A stretch of 54,763 bases of DNA from Terriglobia bacterium (GTDB lineage Bacteria > Acidobacteriota > Terriglobia > JAIQFV01), in the NCBI GenBank assembly GCA_020072965.1, contig JAIQFY010000033.1, positions 1-54,763 on the forward strand, in the 5' to 3' direction. The notes under the pieces are model-generated. The model did not search any database, was not told the origin of the DNA, and worked only from the letters and a program-made list of their open reading frames with translations. Shown here piece after piece: positions 26,201 through 33,092 of the stretch; the first letter of the stretch is position 1; the number at the start of each line of letters is the position of its first letter. The translations under genes and the position numbers were made by a program.

Positions 26201-28141
26201 GGTCCAGGGGGTCCTTACACTGTATTTGGCGAACGCTTGAGTCCTTCGGGAAGCCTGTTGTTCATGCCGAAGGTTTCGGGCGTAGACATCTTTGATACTC
26301 GTCAGGGTCGTTTGGTTTTCCAGGTGGGACTGCCCGATCCACTCCCGTACTGTCTTCATGCCCTGGCCCTGGATGAGACCGGCAGCAAAATGTTCCTGAT
26401 TTCCAAGAGTGGCATCACCATTGCCCAACTTCACAAGGTTCCCCTCAGCATCGTTACCGTGGCGCCCCACACGATTGCGGCCGGCCTGACCGTAACTATT
26501 CGAGGGAGCGGATTCATGAACGGTGCGATCGTCGAGTTTGGAGGTGTTCAAGCAGTGGCGACCTTTGTGGATATGAATACACTCCAAGCCATTGTGCCGT
26601 GGCTTGAGGGCGACTCGACCGCCGTCACCGTGCTGAATCCCGACGGCGAGCAGTACTCATTACAGGCGGCATTCGCCTACAGTGCCCTGCCCCCAAAATC
26701 TTCGGTGGACCTGCAAATCAATTCGGGAGGCGCCGGATCTGCCTCGACGCTGAACCGCTTCGGTTCGACGCGCACCGGCTATGCAGAAGTGATGGTGAAT
26801 TCGGGGGACGCCCCCTATGGCACGGCCGTTTTCAGCTTCATGCAAGGCGGCGTGGTAGTCAGTGAAGTGGGAGTGCCCGCCTCTCCTCCCACGACGGCTG
26901 CACGAATCTTCGTTGAATACAGATCCAACGCCTCCGCCAAATCTGACGGCGAGCAAGCGGGAAGCATGAGCGTCAACACGGGTTTTGCGGCAGTGAACCC
27001 GGGGAATGCTCCTGCCCGCTTATCCATGCGTTTGCGGGATTCCAGCGGAAATACACTTGCACAAGGGGGAATCAGCCTCCCCCCAAGGGGCCACATGGCG
27101 AAATTCGTTGACCAACTTGGTCCTGAATTTGTTCTGCCTCCCGGGTTCAGAGCCAACATCGGGTTTGGTTCGCTTGAGGTCACTAGCGATGAGGCAGTTT
27201 CCATTTTGGCGCTGCGACTGACCACGAATCAACGAGGGAATACCTTGCTGACCAGTACGCCCATCGCCGACCTGACTCGGCCCATGCCTACCAGTATGAT
27301 CTCCTTCCCGCAGTTCGTAGACGGGGGTGGATATCAAACTGCTTTGATATTGCTCAACACCTCAACTACGGCCGAATCGGGAAAGATCTGGATTTATGAC
27401 GATGAGGGAACTCCGTTGGAAATTCGTCTCCTTGGTGCTTCTTCACCCGCTGCCAGCGTCGCCTACGACATCCCCGCTGGCGGGTTCTTGAGAATTCAAA
27501 CCGATGGCTCCAGCTCAGGCGTGAAAGCGGGATCGGTCCAGGTGATCCCGGATTCGGGGACCGACACACCCGTAGGCGCAGGGGTCTTTGGCTACACTGC
27601 AAGGGGTGTTCTGGTCACGGAGTCTGGAATTCCATCAGCAACCCTTTCCACTCATGCAAGGGTCTTCGTTGACAAATCAAATGGCCACAACACAGGATTG
27701 GCAATTGCGGATACTACCGGGGATAGCAGATTGATCACGGTAAATGCCTACCAAATGGATGGGAGAACCCCGGCAGGCAGTGGAAATTTTACGCTGAGAA
27801 GCAATGGGCATTCGGCAAAATTCGCCGAACAGATTGTGTCTAATCTTGTCGCCGGATTCACTGGAGTCCTGGACATCAGCTCGACCTCCCCGTTCGCTGC
27901 CCTCACGTTGCGCTCCCTCAATAATGTACGTGACGATTTCTTGCTGACTACATTCCCCGTTGCAGACATGACGAGGCCCGCTCCTTCCCCCTTGATCTTT
28001 CCGCAGATCGCAGATGGCGGCGGATACCAAACTCAATTCATTCTCTTGAGCCCTACGGGGGCGGCGAATACAACGCTTAGCTTCTTCGCAGATGACGGCT
28101 CCCCTCTGGCCGTTGGGAAGAGTTCAAGAGAAGATCGATAA
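23213..28141 (+). CDS. Very large secreted beta-propeller / TIG-domain protein
   Basis: No enzyme family is recognised. From ATG 23213 the product has 1,642 residues: a hydrophobic leader (about 20-40), a beta-sandwich region (about 60-260), a YVTN/NHL-like beta-propeller (about 275-640), a TIG/IPT domain (about 675-755, PSIVNISPNAGSAAGGTTFM), a second propeller (about 760-1070, RLYITNVDHDRVEIFDLGSQ), a second TIG domain (about 1077-1155) and a C-terminal region (about 1162-1642) of repeated units containing FPQxxDGGGYQT and ADxTRP. It should be surface-bound or secreted, perhaps in adhesion. Starts 23234 and 23246 are also possible. It ends abruptly inside a repeat unit, so it may be truncated. 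Confidence 0.85.
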   Translation: MRSKTIIMRSRMTRVWCVRTVRFAFMLWLLSYAWREVYCISQSQPSAARQDFSLSATYAPCVQLNRVDLNPGSSFPPFTVSINRVSGFSEPVSISFEGLLPGVHVSPSDSFTLAPGQSQQVMVSADASAQPNMGRLTIRGTSASLSHTYFLEVQVYSPLPYRISVTPATLSLTPASIGTVQISTSASLGPSVSVNQISPYLYYCGVDFDYRDLGLSVDHPAKLPIRASAVAQPLQNVPIVVATTDSASNQTSVEIVLLSVTVPFPRIVTPTRSTIIRSGEKPAAAVYDAPRKLVFVTLRETNQVRVYSSTDGHMVATIPVQQPSGIDETPNGTEILVGGYSPYIAVIDPDLLQVTRLVPAPRLPPIPYITVDFLFPIQVVPLSTGNALILGQHGNSTETHIYFWNRTTDQMSALEVPTIYFASQIRRTSDGSTALILGTEGISFYDAAHDSFSAPVTQGWFRSLRPDGHQFASEIGQGAVGFFDPQGNLQGSVPLGLEVVGGVIYSLNGKRLYVVGSFTSQADTVAVIDTQNFTLLGLVSDLIQGGMPTIPLAIDETGMIFGGSLAGVVFLDVQSSGALRLPLPGQFKVVPSLVSQSALTAVQLSTSAGMDPAKNYSMFIGAPPASPDTLIATNISDPSSNVIQMLVPPSPRAGPANVTLVHSEGWSVVQPSAVSYGPSIVNISPNAGSAAGGTTFMVGGYGFVLSGAQVTVGGQAAKVSGGYLLSPPGTPGLADVTVTTPQGSTTVRGGYQYLDFVRVFPREGDLGDFVYDRQRQRLYITNVDHDRVEIFDLGSQTYLNPIAVGKLPTGIALTPDGQLLAVMNTVDNTVSIISPDQMKVLSTKLALTPSDQQPRCQGQGVEITPAVGHRMLVEVHCTYLLETSHLHLLDLDSGSLSCSDVAGCDASGQNISFRSGYVAMASSLDGSKILLADVSLGGGQVGLLDFNANTLTTGFLGVYNDATVSADGSWFAASFRGFDSSLLPVSIYSSVPNWEAGPGGPYTVFGERLSPSGSLLFMPKVSGVDIFDTRQGRLVFQVGLPDPLPYCLHALALDETGSKMFLISKSGITIAQLHKVPLSIVTVAPHTIAAGLTVTIRGSGFMNGAIVEFGGVQAVATFVDMNTLQAIVPWLEGDSTAVTVLNPDGEQYSLQAAFAYSALPPKSSVDLQINSGGAGSASTLNRFGSTRTGYAEVMVNSGDAPYGTAVFSFMQGGVVVSEVGVPASPPTTAARIFVEYRSNASAKSDGEQAGSMSVNTGFAAVNPGNAPARLSMRLRDSSGNTLAQGGISLPPRGHMAKFVDQLGPEFVLPPGFRANIGFGSLEVTSDEAVSILALRLTTNQRGNTLLTSTPIADLTRPMPTSMISFPQFVDGGGYQTALILLNTSTTAESGKIWIYDDEGTPLEIRLLGASSPAASVAYDIPAGGFLRIQTDGSSSGVKAGSVQVIPDSGTDTPVGAGVFGYTARGVLVTESGIPSATLSTHARVFVDKSNGHNTGLAIADTTGDSRLITVNAYQMDGRTPAGSGNFTLRSNGHSAKFAEQIVSNLVAGFTGVLDISSTSPFAALTLRSLNNVRDDFLLTTFPVADMTRPAPSPLIFPQIADGGGYQTQFILLSPTGAANTTLSFFADDGSPLAVGKSSREDR

Positions 28142-28149
28142 GAATAAAA

Positions 28150-28202
28150 GGGGTCACACCCGGATATAGGACACAGACGTGGAGAGCGGGGCGGCAATTT
28201 CC
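28150..28202. repeat. Degenerate repeat unit downstream of the propeller gene, copy A
   Basis: The unit begins GGGGTCACACC, contains AGACGTGGAGAG and ends CAATTTCC. A diverged copy lies at 31654-31707 (GGGAGTTACACC ... AGACGTGCAAGA ... GATTTCC), matching at roughly two thirds of positions by eye. Confidence 0.6.
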
Positions 28203-28305
28203 TATTGCAGAGGGCTACTGCATCCTGTCGCGAGTCCAATTACGACCCCCTTTTTTCTTTTCCCATCCTCCGGGTGGTTTAAAGAGAAACTTTATGTATA
28301 AAGCT

Positions 28306-28488
28306 TTGCGCTGAAGGCGCTGCGAAACGGAGCCCAGCGTTGGCCCGTTCTTTGGGCCTACGCTGGGTTAGCGTCACCGCGCGCGCCGCAACCCCATCGG
28401 GGTTGTGGCCCTTTTCTGGCGCGGGGGTCCCAACGTAAGCCGGAAGAACCGGCTAACGTTGGGCTCTATTGCACAGCGCCGTTGGCGC
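28306..28488. repeat. Cluster of palindromic hairpins
   Basis: Successive hairpins are CCCAGCGT...ACGCTGGG (28333-28367, with an inner GGCCC/GGGCC), CAACCCCATCGGGGTTG (28389-28405), CCCAACGT...ACGTTGGG (28429-28463, with an inner GCCGG/CCGGC) and GCGCC-GTT-GGCGC (28476-28488). The first and third are variants of the same outline. No coding content is seen. Confidence 0.8.
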
Positions 28489-28554
28489 AAGGGCCTTTCT
28501 CGCATTCGATTCCGGTCAGACGCCAACATTCTTAAAATCTGGTTTGGTTCAAGA

Positions 28555-28797
28555 TCACTTCTTAAGGTGTCGAATCACGGCCGTCAGAATCACCGCACCC
28601 AGGATGGCGACCAGGATGGTGTAAATCAACCCACCCTGACCGGCGAATCCCAGGAAGCGCATGATGAAGCCCCCGATGATGGCTCCTACGATGCCGATGA
28701 CGATGTCCATCAAAGTCCCGTAGCCGGAACCCTTCATGATCTTGCCTGTTGCCCATCCAGCGATCAAACCAACAATAATCCACCATAAGATGTGCAT
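28555..28797 (-). CDS. GlsB/YeaQ/YmgE family small membrane protein
   Basis: This is a small inner-membrane protein of the 'transglycosylase-associated' family, often stress-induced; its mechanism is unknown. The 80 residues form three hydrophobic glycine-rich segments and include GLIAGWATGKIMKGSGYG and DIVIGIVGAIIGGFI, the family signature. AAGGAGG lies 8 bases before the start, implying efficient translation. It is 74 bases downstream of the aquaporin gene on the same strand. Confidence 0.95.
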   Translation of the reverse strand: MHILWWIIVGLIAGWATGKIMKGSGYGTLMDIVIGIVGAIIGGFIMRFLGFAGQGGLIYTILVAILGAVILTAVIRHLKK

Positions 28798-28871
28798 AAT
28801 GAATTCCTCCTTGGAAGAATGATTCTACCCATAGACCGTTTTCATGCGCTGTTACCGGGACTTCAAACGAA

Positions 28872-29576
28872 TTATTTTGATCCACTGCCTGAGGGGAAAG
28901 CAGCCAGGACTCCAGACCGGTAGAGCACGCCTCCGACGATACCTGCCAAACTGGGAACCACAAGGAACATCCACACTTGCAAAAGAGCCCGTCCGCCCAC
29001 CCACACGGCGGGTCCCAGGCTGCGGGCCGGGTTCACGGATACACCGGTAATGTTGATTCCGAAGATATGAATCACCACCAGGGTGATGCCGATGGCAAGA
29101 CCTGCCATTTGGGTCGGCGCTCCCTCCTGGGTTGAACCCAGAATCACAATGAGAAAGAGCAGGGTGGCGACAAACTCAAAAACAATAGCCGAGGTCAGCC
29201 CGTATCCCCCCAGATACCCTTCGCCCCAGCCGTTCTGCCCGAGGCCGCTCCCGGAGGCGCTGTATCCTGCGAGAATACCACTCTTGATCGCCGTCAGCAC
29301 TCCTGCCGCCGCAAGGGCGCCGAGAATCTGACCGACGATGTAACCGACCAGGTCTTTCCCGTCCATGCGCCCGGCGGTAAATACGCCGAGGCTGACGGCC
29401 GGGTTGAGGTGGCACCCGGAGATCGGCCCGATTCCGTACGCCATGGCGATCAGCGCGAAGCCGAAAGCAAACGCAATTCCCAGGATTCCAACAATTTTGC
29501 CAGCCACCACTGCGGTTCCACATCCAAATAAGACAAGCGTGAACGTTCCGATGAATTCTGCCAGGTATTTTTTCAT
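28872..29576 (-). CDS. aqpZ: Aquaporin Z-type water channel
   Basis: This MIP-family inner-membrane channel has 234 residues and six membrane helices. The two NPA boxes are at residues 58-60 (HLNPAVS) and 182-184 (SVNPARS). His170 and Arg185 match the narrow aromatic/arginine filter of water-selective AqpZ rather than the wider GlpF glycerol channel. AAGGAGG lies about 5 bases before ATG 29576. The next gene on the same strand is the GlsB-like protein, so an osmotic or envelope-stress pair is plausible. Confidence 0.93.
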   Translation of the reverse strand: MKKYLAEFIGTFTLVLFGCGTAVVAGKIVGILGIAFAFGFALIAMAYGIGPISGCHLNPAVSLGVFTAGRMDGKDLVGYIVGQILGALAAAGVLTAIKSGILAGYSASGSGLGQNGWGEGYLGGYGLTSAIVFEFVATLLFLIVILGSTQEGAPTQMAGLAIGITLVVIHIFGINITGVSVNPARSLGPAVWVGGRALLQVWMFLVVPSLAGIVGGVLYRSGVLAAFPSGSGSK

Positions 29577-29708
29577 GAGGCCTCCTTGTTCTGCCGGTTA
29601 TCAACAATGTTTCGAAGTCATGATTTCGGTGGCATCCTGCGCCTACACGATCGAGAGGTTTCAACGAGAAAAGAGACTTCGCCTGGAGGAGAGCTTTCCT
29701 TCACCTCC

Positions 29709-30773
29709 TCATTTGCCAAAGGTCAGGCGCAATCCGGTGCTCAGAAGCAGGTCGTTCTTTTTGGTTTCGGGTAATGGATTGCTAAGGTATCGGTCCGTGA
29801 ACGTGATTTGCCAGTTCAGCCAGCGGCTCAGTTTTATCACTGCCGAGGAATCAAACGTCAAGCGATACTCTCCGCTCTCACTGAGATTGGGATAGAACGC
29901 CAGTCGCTCATTCAGGAACAACCGTTCGGAGAGTTTGTGGGTGAGTTCCTCCCCCACGACCAGTTCAGCGGATTTCCGATCGAGTCCGGTTGAAAAGAAT
30001 TCCTGGTTGTACGAGGCGCCGCCAAAAAGATCGAAGGTTGTCCGCTCGTTCTTGACGGCATGGAACCCAAGACCTCCGCCCAGTACATTGCGAAGGTCCA
30101 GTTTCTGGAACTTGTCGTATTCAAAGTCGGTGAAGCCGAAGGCGAACAACCGCGGCTTGAGGTTGAAATCGCCGCGGATTCCTCCCCGGATGGCTTTGGC
30201 CGTGGTGACAGAGGTTCCCGTTGCGGAGTTCTTCGCAAAGATGGAGTTGGAGTAGATGGTAAATTTGTCACGGGTTGTAGTGCGCACAGCGTTAGCTCCG
30301 AGCGAGAAGGTGACGGTATCGGAATTACCCTTGGTCGCACTGATCCCGGTATCGATAAAGCCGCTCCAGAAATCCAGCAGCCTCGGATGCTGCAATCGCT
30401 CCATCTGCGCTTCATAGGCCGCCTGTTCTGCATCTGAACGGATGAGTTGTACGGCGTCCTTGGGAGTAGAGACCTTTCCGGCCTCCTTGGAGTCGATCTG
30501 AAACTTGCCGTCAGAGGTCGAAACCTGGCCGACAATCATTTCTCCGTCTTTCAGACCGATGTGCAACGGCTGGGTGGAGTTGATCTCCTGAATGGCTGCC
30601 CATTGCACCGTGACCTCGCCGACAAAATCCGTTTTAAGAAGCAGGCTCTTTTCGTCGGATTTGATAATCACGCCCGTGAGTCGATCGCCGTTTTTTAAGA
30701 TCACCTGGTCTGCGAAAAAGCTGGAGCAGACCAGGCAGCCGATTAGAATTGCAAGAATTGCCGTTCTTCGCAT
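29709..30773 (-). CDS. DUF481 outer-membrane protein (YdiY-like)
   Basis: DUF481 proteins are predicted outer-membrane beta-barrels of unknown role. The 354-residue product has a signal peptide (about 1-21), an N-terminal beta-rich segment (DQVILKNGDRLTGVIIKSDE) and a DUF481 region from about residue 135 (WSGFIDTGISATKGNSDT) to the C-terminus (LLLSTGLRLTFGK), ending with alternating strands. Start 30773 is chosen because AAGGAGG lies 7 bases upstream and a leader follows; the longer frame lacks support. Confidence 0.9.
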   Translation of the reverse strand: MRRTAILAILIGCLVCSSFFADQVILKNGDRLTGVIIKSDEKSLLLKTDFVGEVTVQWAAIQEINSTQPLHIGLKDGEMIVGQVSTSDGKFQIDSKEAGKVSTPKDAVQLIRSDAEQAAYEAQMERLQHPRLLDFWSGFIDTGISATKGNSDTVTFSLGANAVRTTTRDKFTIYSNSIFAKNSATGTSVTTAKAIRGGIRGDFNLKPRLFAFGFTDFEYDKFQKLDLRNVLGGGLGFHAVKNERTTFDLFGGASYNQEFFSTGLDRKSAELVVGEELTHKLSERLFLNERLAFYPNLSESGEYRLTFDSSAVIKLSRWLNWQITFTDRYLSNPLPETKKNDLLLSTGLRLTFGK

Positions 30774-30945
30774 AATCGTCCTCCTTGATCGTTGACAGGG
30801 GCACTTTTGCTCCATGGGCGGGGTCATCAGGGCAGTCTCGTTTAGAACTCCATCGCGCAGCAGGCCTGCCCAATGAACCACTCGGGATCAAACAGAGGCC
30901 GGTCTGTCCCATGAAGCCATTCGGAAGTGTTCCTGGTGAGATCAT

Positions 30946-31170
30946 TTAAGCTTCGGTTGGTGATGCAGCGACCACCAAGGTGGTGCAAAAAGCGCATCGT
31001 CGTGAGTCAATCGGCATCTCACTCAGACAGTCCGGACATTTGCCGTTCGTTGGATGGGCCGGCACCGGGCGCAAGATCTCCCGGTCGGCCAAAATGCTGC
31101 CCGGCTCCTTGCGAAACAACGTCGATGATCCGGACCTCATGAACATCGTCAAAATCGTGAGCAGCTTCAA
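30946..31170 (-). CDS. Small zinc-ribbon ORF, possibly a gene remnant
   Basis: The 74-residue frame starts at TTG 31170, right after an in-frame stop (31177-31179); ATG starts are available at 31146 and 31140. The C-terminal half has a clear zinc-ribbon, CPDCLSEMPIDSRRCAFCTT, of the kind appended to the C-terminus of some membrane proteins including MscL homologues. No such upstream domain is seen here, so this may be the surviving tail of a decayed gene or a free-standing small protein. No good ribosome-binding site was found. Confidence 0.45.
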   Translation of the reverse strand: MKLLTILTMFMRSGSSTLFRKEPGSILADREILRPVPAHPTNGKCPDCLSEMPIDSRRCAFCTTLVVAASPTEA

Positions 31171-31653
31171 ACCGTATTAGATCCGGGAGAACCTTGGGTT
31201 ATCCCATTAATGCTGCGGGGGCTCCCTGCGAGTGGCTTGGTGTCGAACTGGAACTGGTTGACTCAGATGGAGAGAGAAAGGTCTTGCCGGGTGAGTCGGA
31301 ATAAACAAAAAAATCTTCCCCTCGGCGGTTTGGACCTTTCAACCAATGCACTCGTTTTGAGGCTTTTTCCAGTCCAAATGGTTCACCTCATTTGGAGAAG
31401 CAAGGGCAGCAACCATGGCGCTCAACAGGAAGAATGAAGGCACGACCAGATATGTCTTCACAATTTTCGTGGCTGTTTTCTGAAAAGAGTTGTTAGTGTT
31501 CGGGATCCCTCAGTGCAGATTGCAGCCTCAACGATGAGGGCGGACCGATAGACCGGTCAAAACAAAACTCCTCATCCCTATAGTTTGTGGACAAAATGGT
31601 ACAAGAGGCAGCGACACCTGTCTATACAATTTAAGATCCTTCCGAAGGTCAAA

Positions 31654-31707
31654 GGGAGTTACACCTCGACTTAAGGCTGAGACGTGCAAGACTCGGCGGT
31701 GATTTCC
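31654..31707. repeat. Degenerate repeat unit, copy B
   Basis: This is the diverged partner of the repeat at 28150-28202, with the same order of words (TTACACC, AGACGTG, CGGCGG, ATTTCC). Confidence 0.55.
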
Positions 31708-31758
31708 GGTACGGGATGTTGTTGGGTTCGGCCTTGAAGGATTCCAGCGCCTTGCCGA

Positions 31759-31847
31759 TTGCCCTTTCAGGGCAAGCCAAGACCTAATAATGATCAACGT
31801 TCCCAGGGCGTTGCCCTGGGCTGTTGTAGATTGCCCTTGCAGGGCAA
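31759..31847. repeat. Solo REP-like hairpin trio
   Basis: TTGCCCT-TTC-AGGGCAA (31759-31775), CCCAGGGC-GTT-GCCCTGGG (31802-31820) and TTGCCCT-TGC-AGGGCAA (31831-31847) all have 3-nt loops. They match the hairpins flanking the transposase relic at 9485-9970, but no transposase sequence is present here. Confidence 0.85.
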
Positions 31848-32014
31848 GAGGACAGGCAGTACCTCCTATGGCCCACACAGATCCTGGATGCGCCAAGATT
31901 ATTATCGTCTGCTTATTGCACCCTTGCTGCGCCAAAAGCGCTGAGCCGCGGGACGATTGAAATTGCACAGAGCGGAGCTGAGGTTCAGGGCTCCAAAAGC
32001 TGTCCCCGTTCGTT

Positions 32015-32989
32015 CTACACCATTATTTGTGAGAGCGATTTCGAAAGCAATTGCCGGGTCAGATCCACCTTGTAGATGTTCTGGGTCATAGGCTTGGCTT
32101 TCCGCACCGCAGCTGCGGCCGCCCGCTCGATGGTTTTCGGGTCCAGCTTCTTGCCCTTCAATTCCTCTTCGGCTTCGATGGAGCGCCAGGGAATGGGAGC
32201 GACCCCGCCCAGCACCACGCGTGCTTCAGCGCACACGCCGTTCTTCATCGTGCACTGAACCGCCGCCGAAGCCAGCGCAAAGTCATACGACTGCCGCTCC
32301 CGGGATTTGCTGAACGCGCCTCGAGCGCCTGCGGAGGGCGTTGGGATGAAGATCTCGGTGAGGATCTCGTCGTCTTCCAGGATGTTCTCCTTCAGGATGT
32401 TGACTTCAGGGCCGACGAAGAATTTTTCCAACGGAACTGTCTTTTCCCCCTTGGAGCCCTGAATTTTCGCCGAAGCATTCAATGCCACCAGCGCCGTCGC
32501 GCTGTCTGAGGGGTGCACGATGTAACACAAATGGCCGCCGAGGATGGCGTGATACTTGTTCTCGCCGTCCACCGCAAAACACTTCGCCCCTCCCTTTCTC
32601 AGGCAATCGAAGGGCCCGCGCAGATACCAGCAGCGGGGGCGCTGACAGATCGAACCTCCCATCGTGGCCTGGTTGCGGATCTGCGGCGCGGCGGTAACAT
32701 AAAGGGCCTCGACGAGCAACGGGAACGACTTCCGGATGATCGGGTCCTCTTCAATCGTCGAGAGTGTTGTCAGCGCCCCGATCCGGACGCCATCGTTGGA
32801 TTCGCGGACGTAACGCATCTCAGGCAGCGTCTTCAGGCATACCAGCTTGTCCGGTGTATCCACGCCGTCCTTCAGTCGTCCGAGGATGTCGGTCCCGCCG
32901 GCGCAAACCCGGGCGTTACCTCCGGCCGTGCTTAAGGTGTGAATGACATCCGCAAGTTGTTGCGGCGCAAAATATTCAAAAGCTCTCAT
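32015..32989 (-). CDS. FAD-binding subunit of PaoABC-type aldehyde oxidoreductase, with Fe-S cluster
   Basis: This is the medium subunit of a xanthine-oxidase-family enzyme and passes electrons between the iron-sulfur subunit and an acceptor via FAD. The 324 residues show the FAD-binding CAGGTDILGRLKDG and ATMGGSICQRPRC regions. Cys115, Cys120, Cys129, Cys137 and Cys155 fall in an insertion like that of PaoB (YagS) and 4-hydroxybenzoyl-CoA reductase, which holds a [4Fe-4S] cluster; ordinary CoxM-type subunits lack it. It is the last gene of the minus-strand operon, 103 bases after the molybdenum subunit. Confidence 0.92.
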   Translation of the reverse strand: MRAFEYFAPQQLADVIHTLSTAGGNARVCAGGTDILGRLKDGVDTPDKLVCLKTLPEMRYVRESNDGVRIGALTTLSTIEEDPIIRKSFPLLVEALYVTAAPQIRNQATMGGSICQRPRCWYLRGPFDCLRKGGAKCFAVDGENKYHAILGGHLCYIVHPSDSATALVALNASAKIQGSKGEKTVPLEKFFVGPEVNILKENILEDDEILTEIFIPTPSAGARGAFSKSRERQSYDFALASAAVQCTMKNGVCAEARVVLGGVAPIPWRSIEAEEELKGKKLDPKTIERAAAAAVRKAKPMTQNIYKVDLTRQLLSKSLSQIMV

Positions 32990-33021
32990 GATGGACTCCC
33001 TAAAAATTCAAATGATTTCCG

Positions 33022-33049
33022 GTAGGGGCGTACAGCTGTACGCCCCTAC
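33022..33049. repeat. Perfect 28-bp palindrome between oxidase subunit genes
   Basis: The palindrome is centred on CAG|CTG, and its left half is GTAGGGGCGTACAG. It occupies the gap between the molybdenum and FAD subunit genes. Its GTAGGGGCG form resembles widespread REP-type intergenic elements. Confidence 0.85.
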
Positions 33050-33092
33050 TTCGAAGCATGCACGAAGGGTGACATTCTCAATGACGTCCTCA

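Larger units (their letters stand above)
31171..32014. other. Gene-free stretch between the zinc-ribbon ORF and the oxidase operon
   Basis: About 840 bases contain no defensible gene. They hold repeat copy B (31654-31707) and the REP-like hairpin trio (31759-31847). The rest shows neither sustained coding character nor a clear promoter. Confidence 0.55.

Noticed and set aside
28150-28258. Long-loop terminator pairing AAAAGGGGTC with GACCCCCTTTTTT after the propeller gene
   Set aside because: The loop is about 90 bases, too large for an intrinsic terminator; the T-rich end may still matter but was not called.
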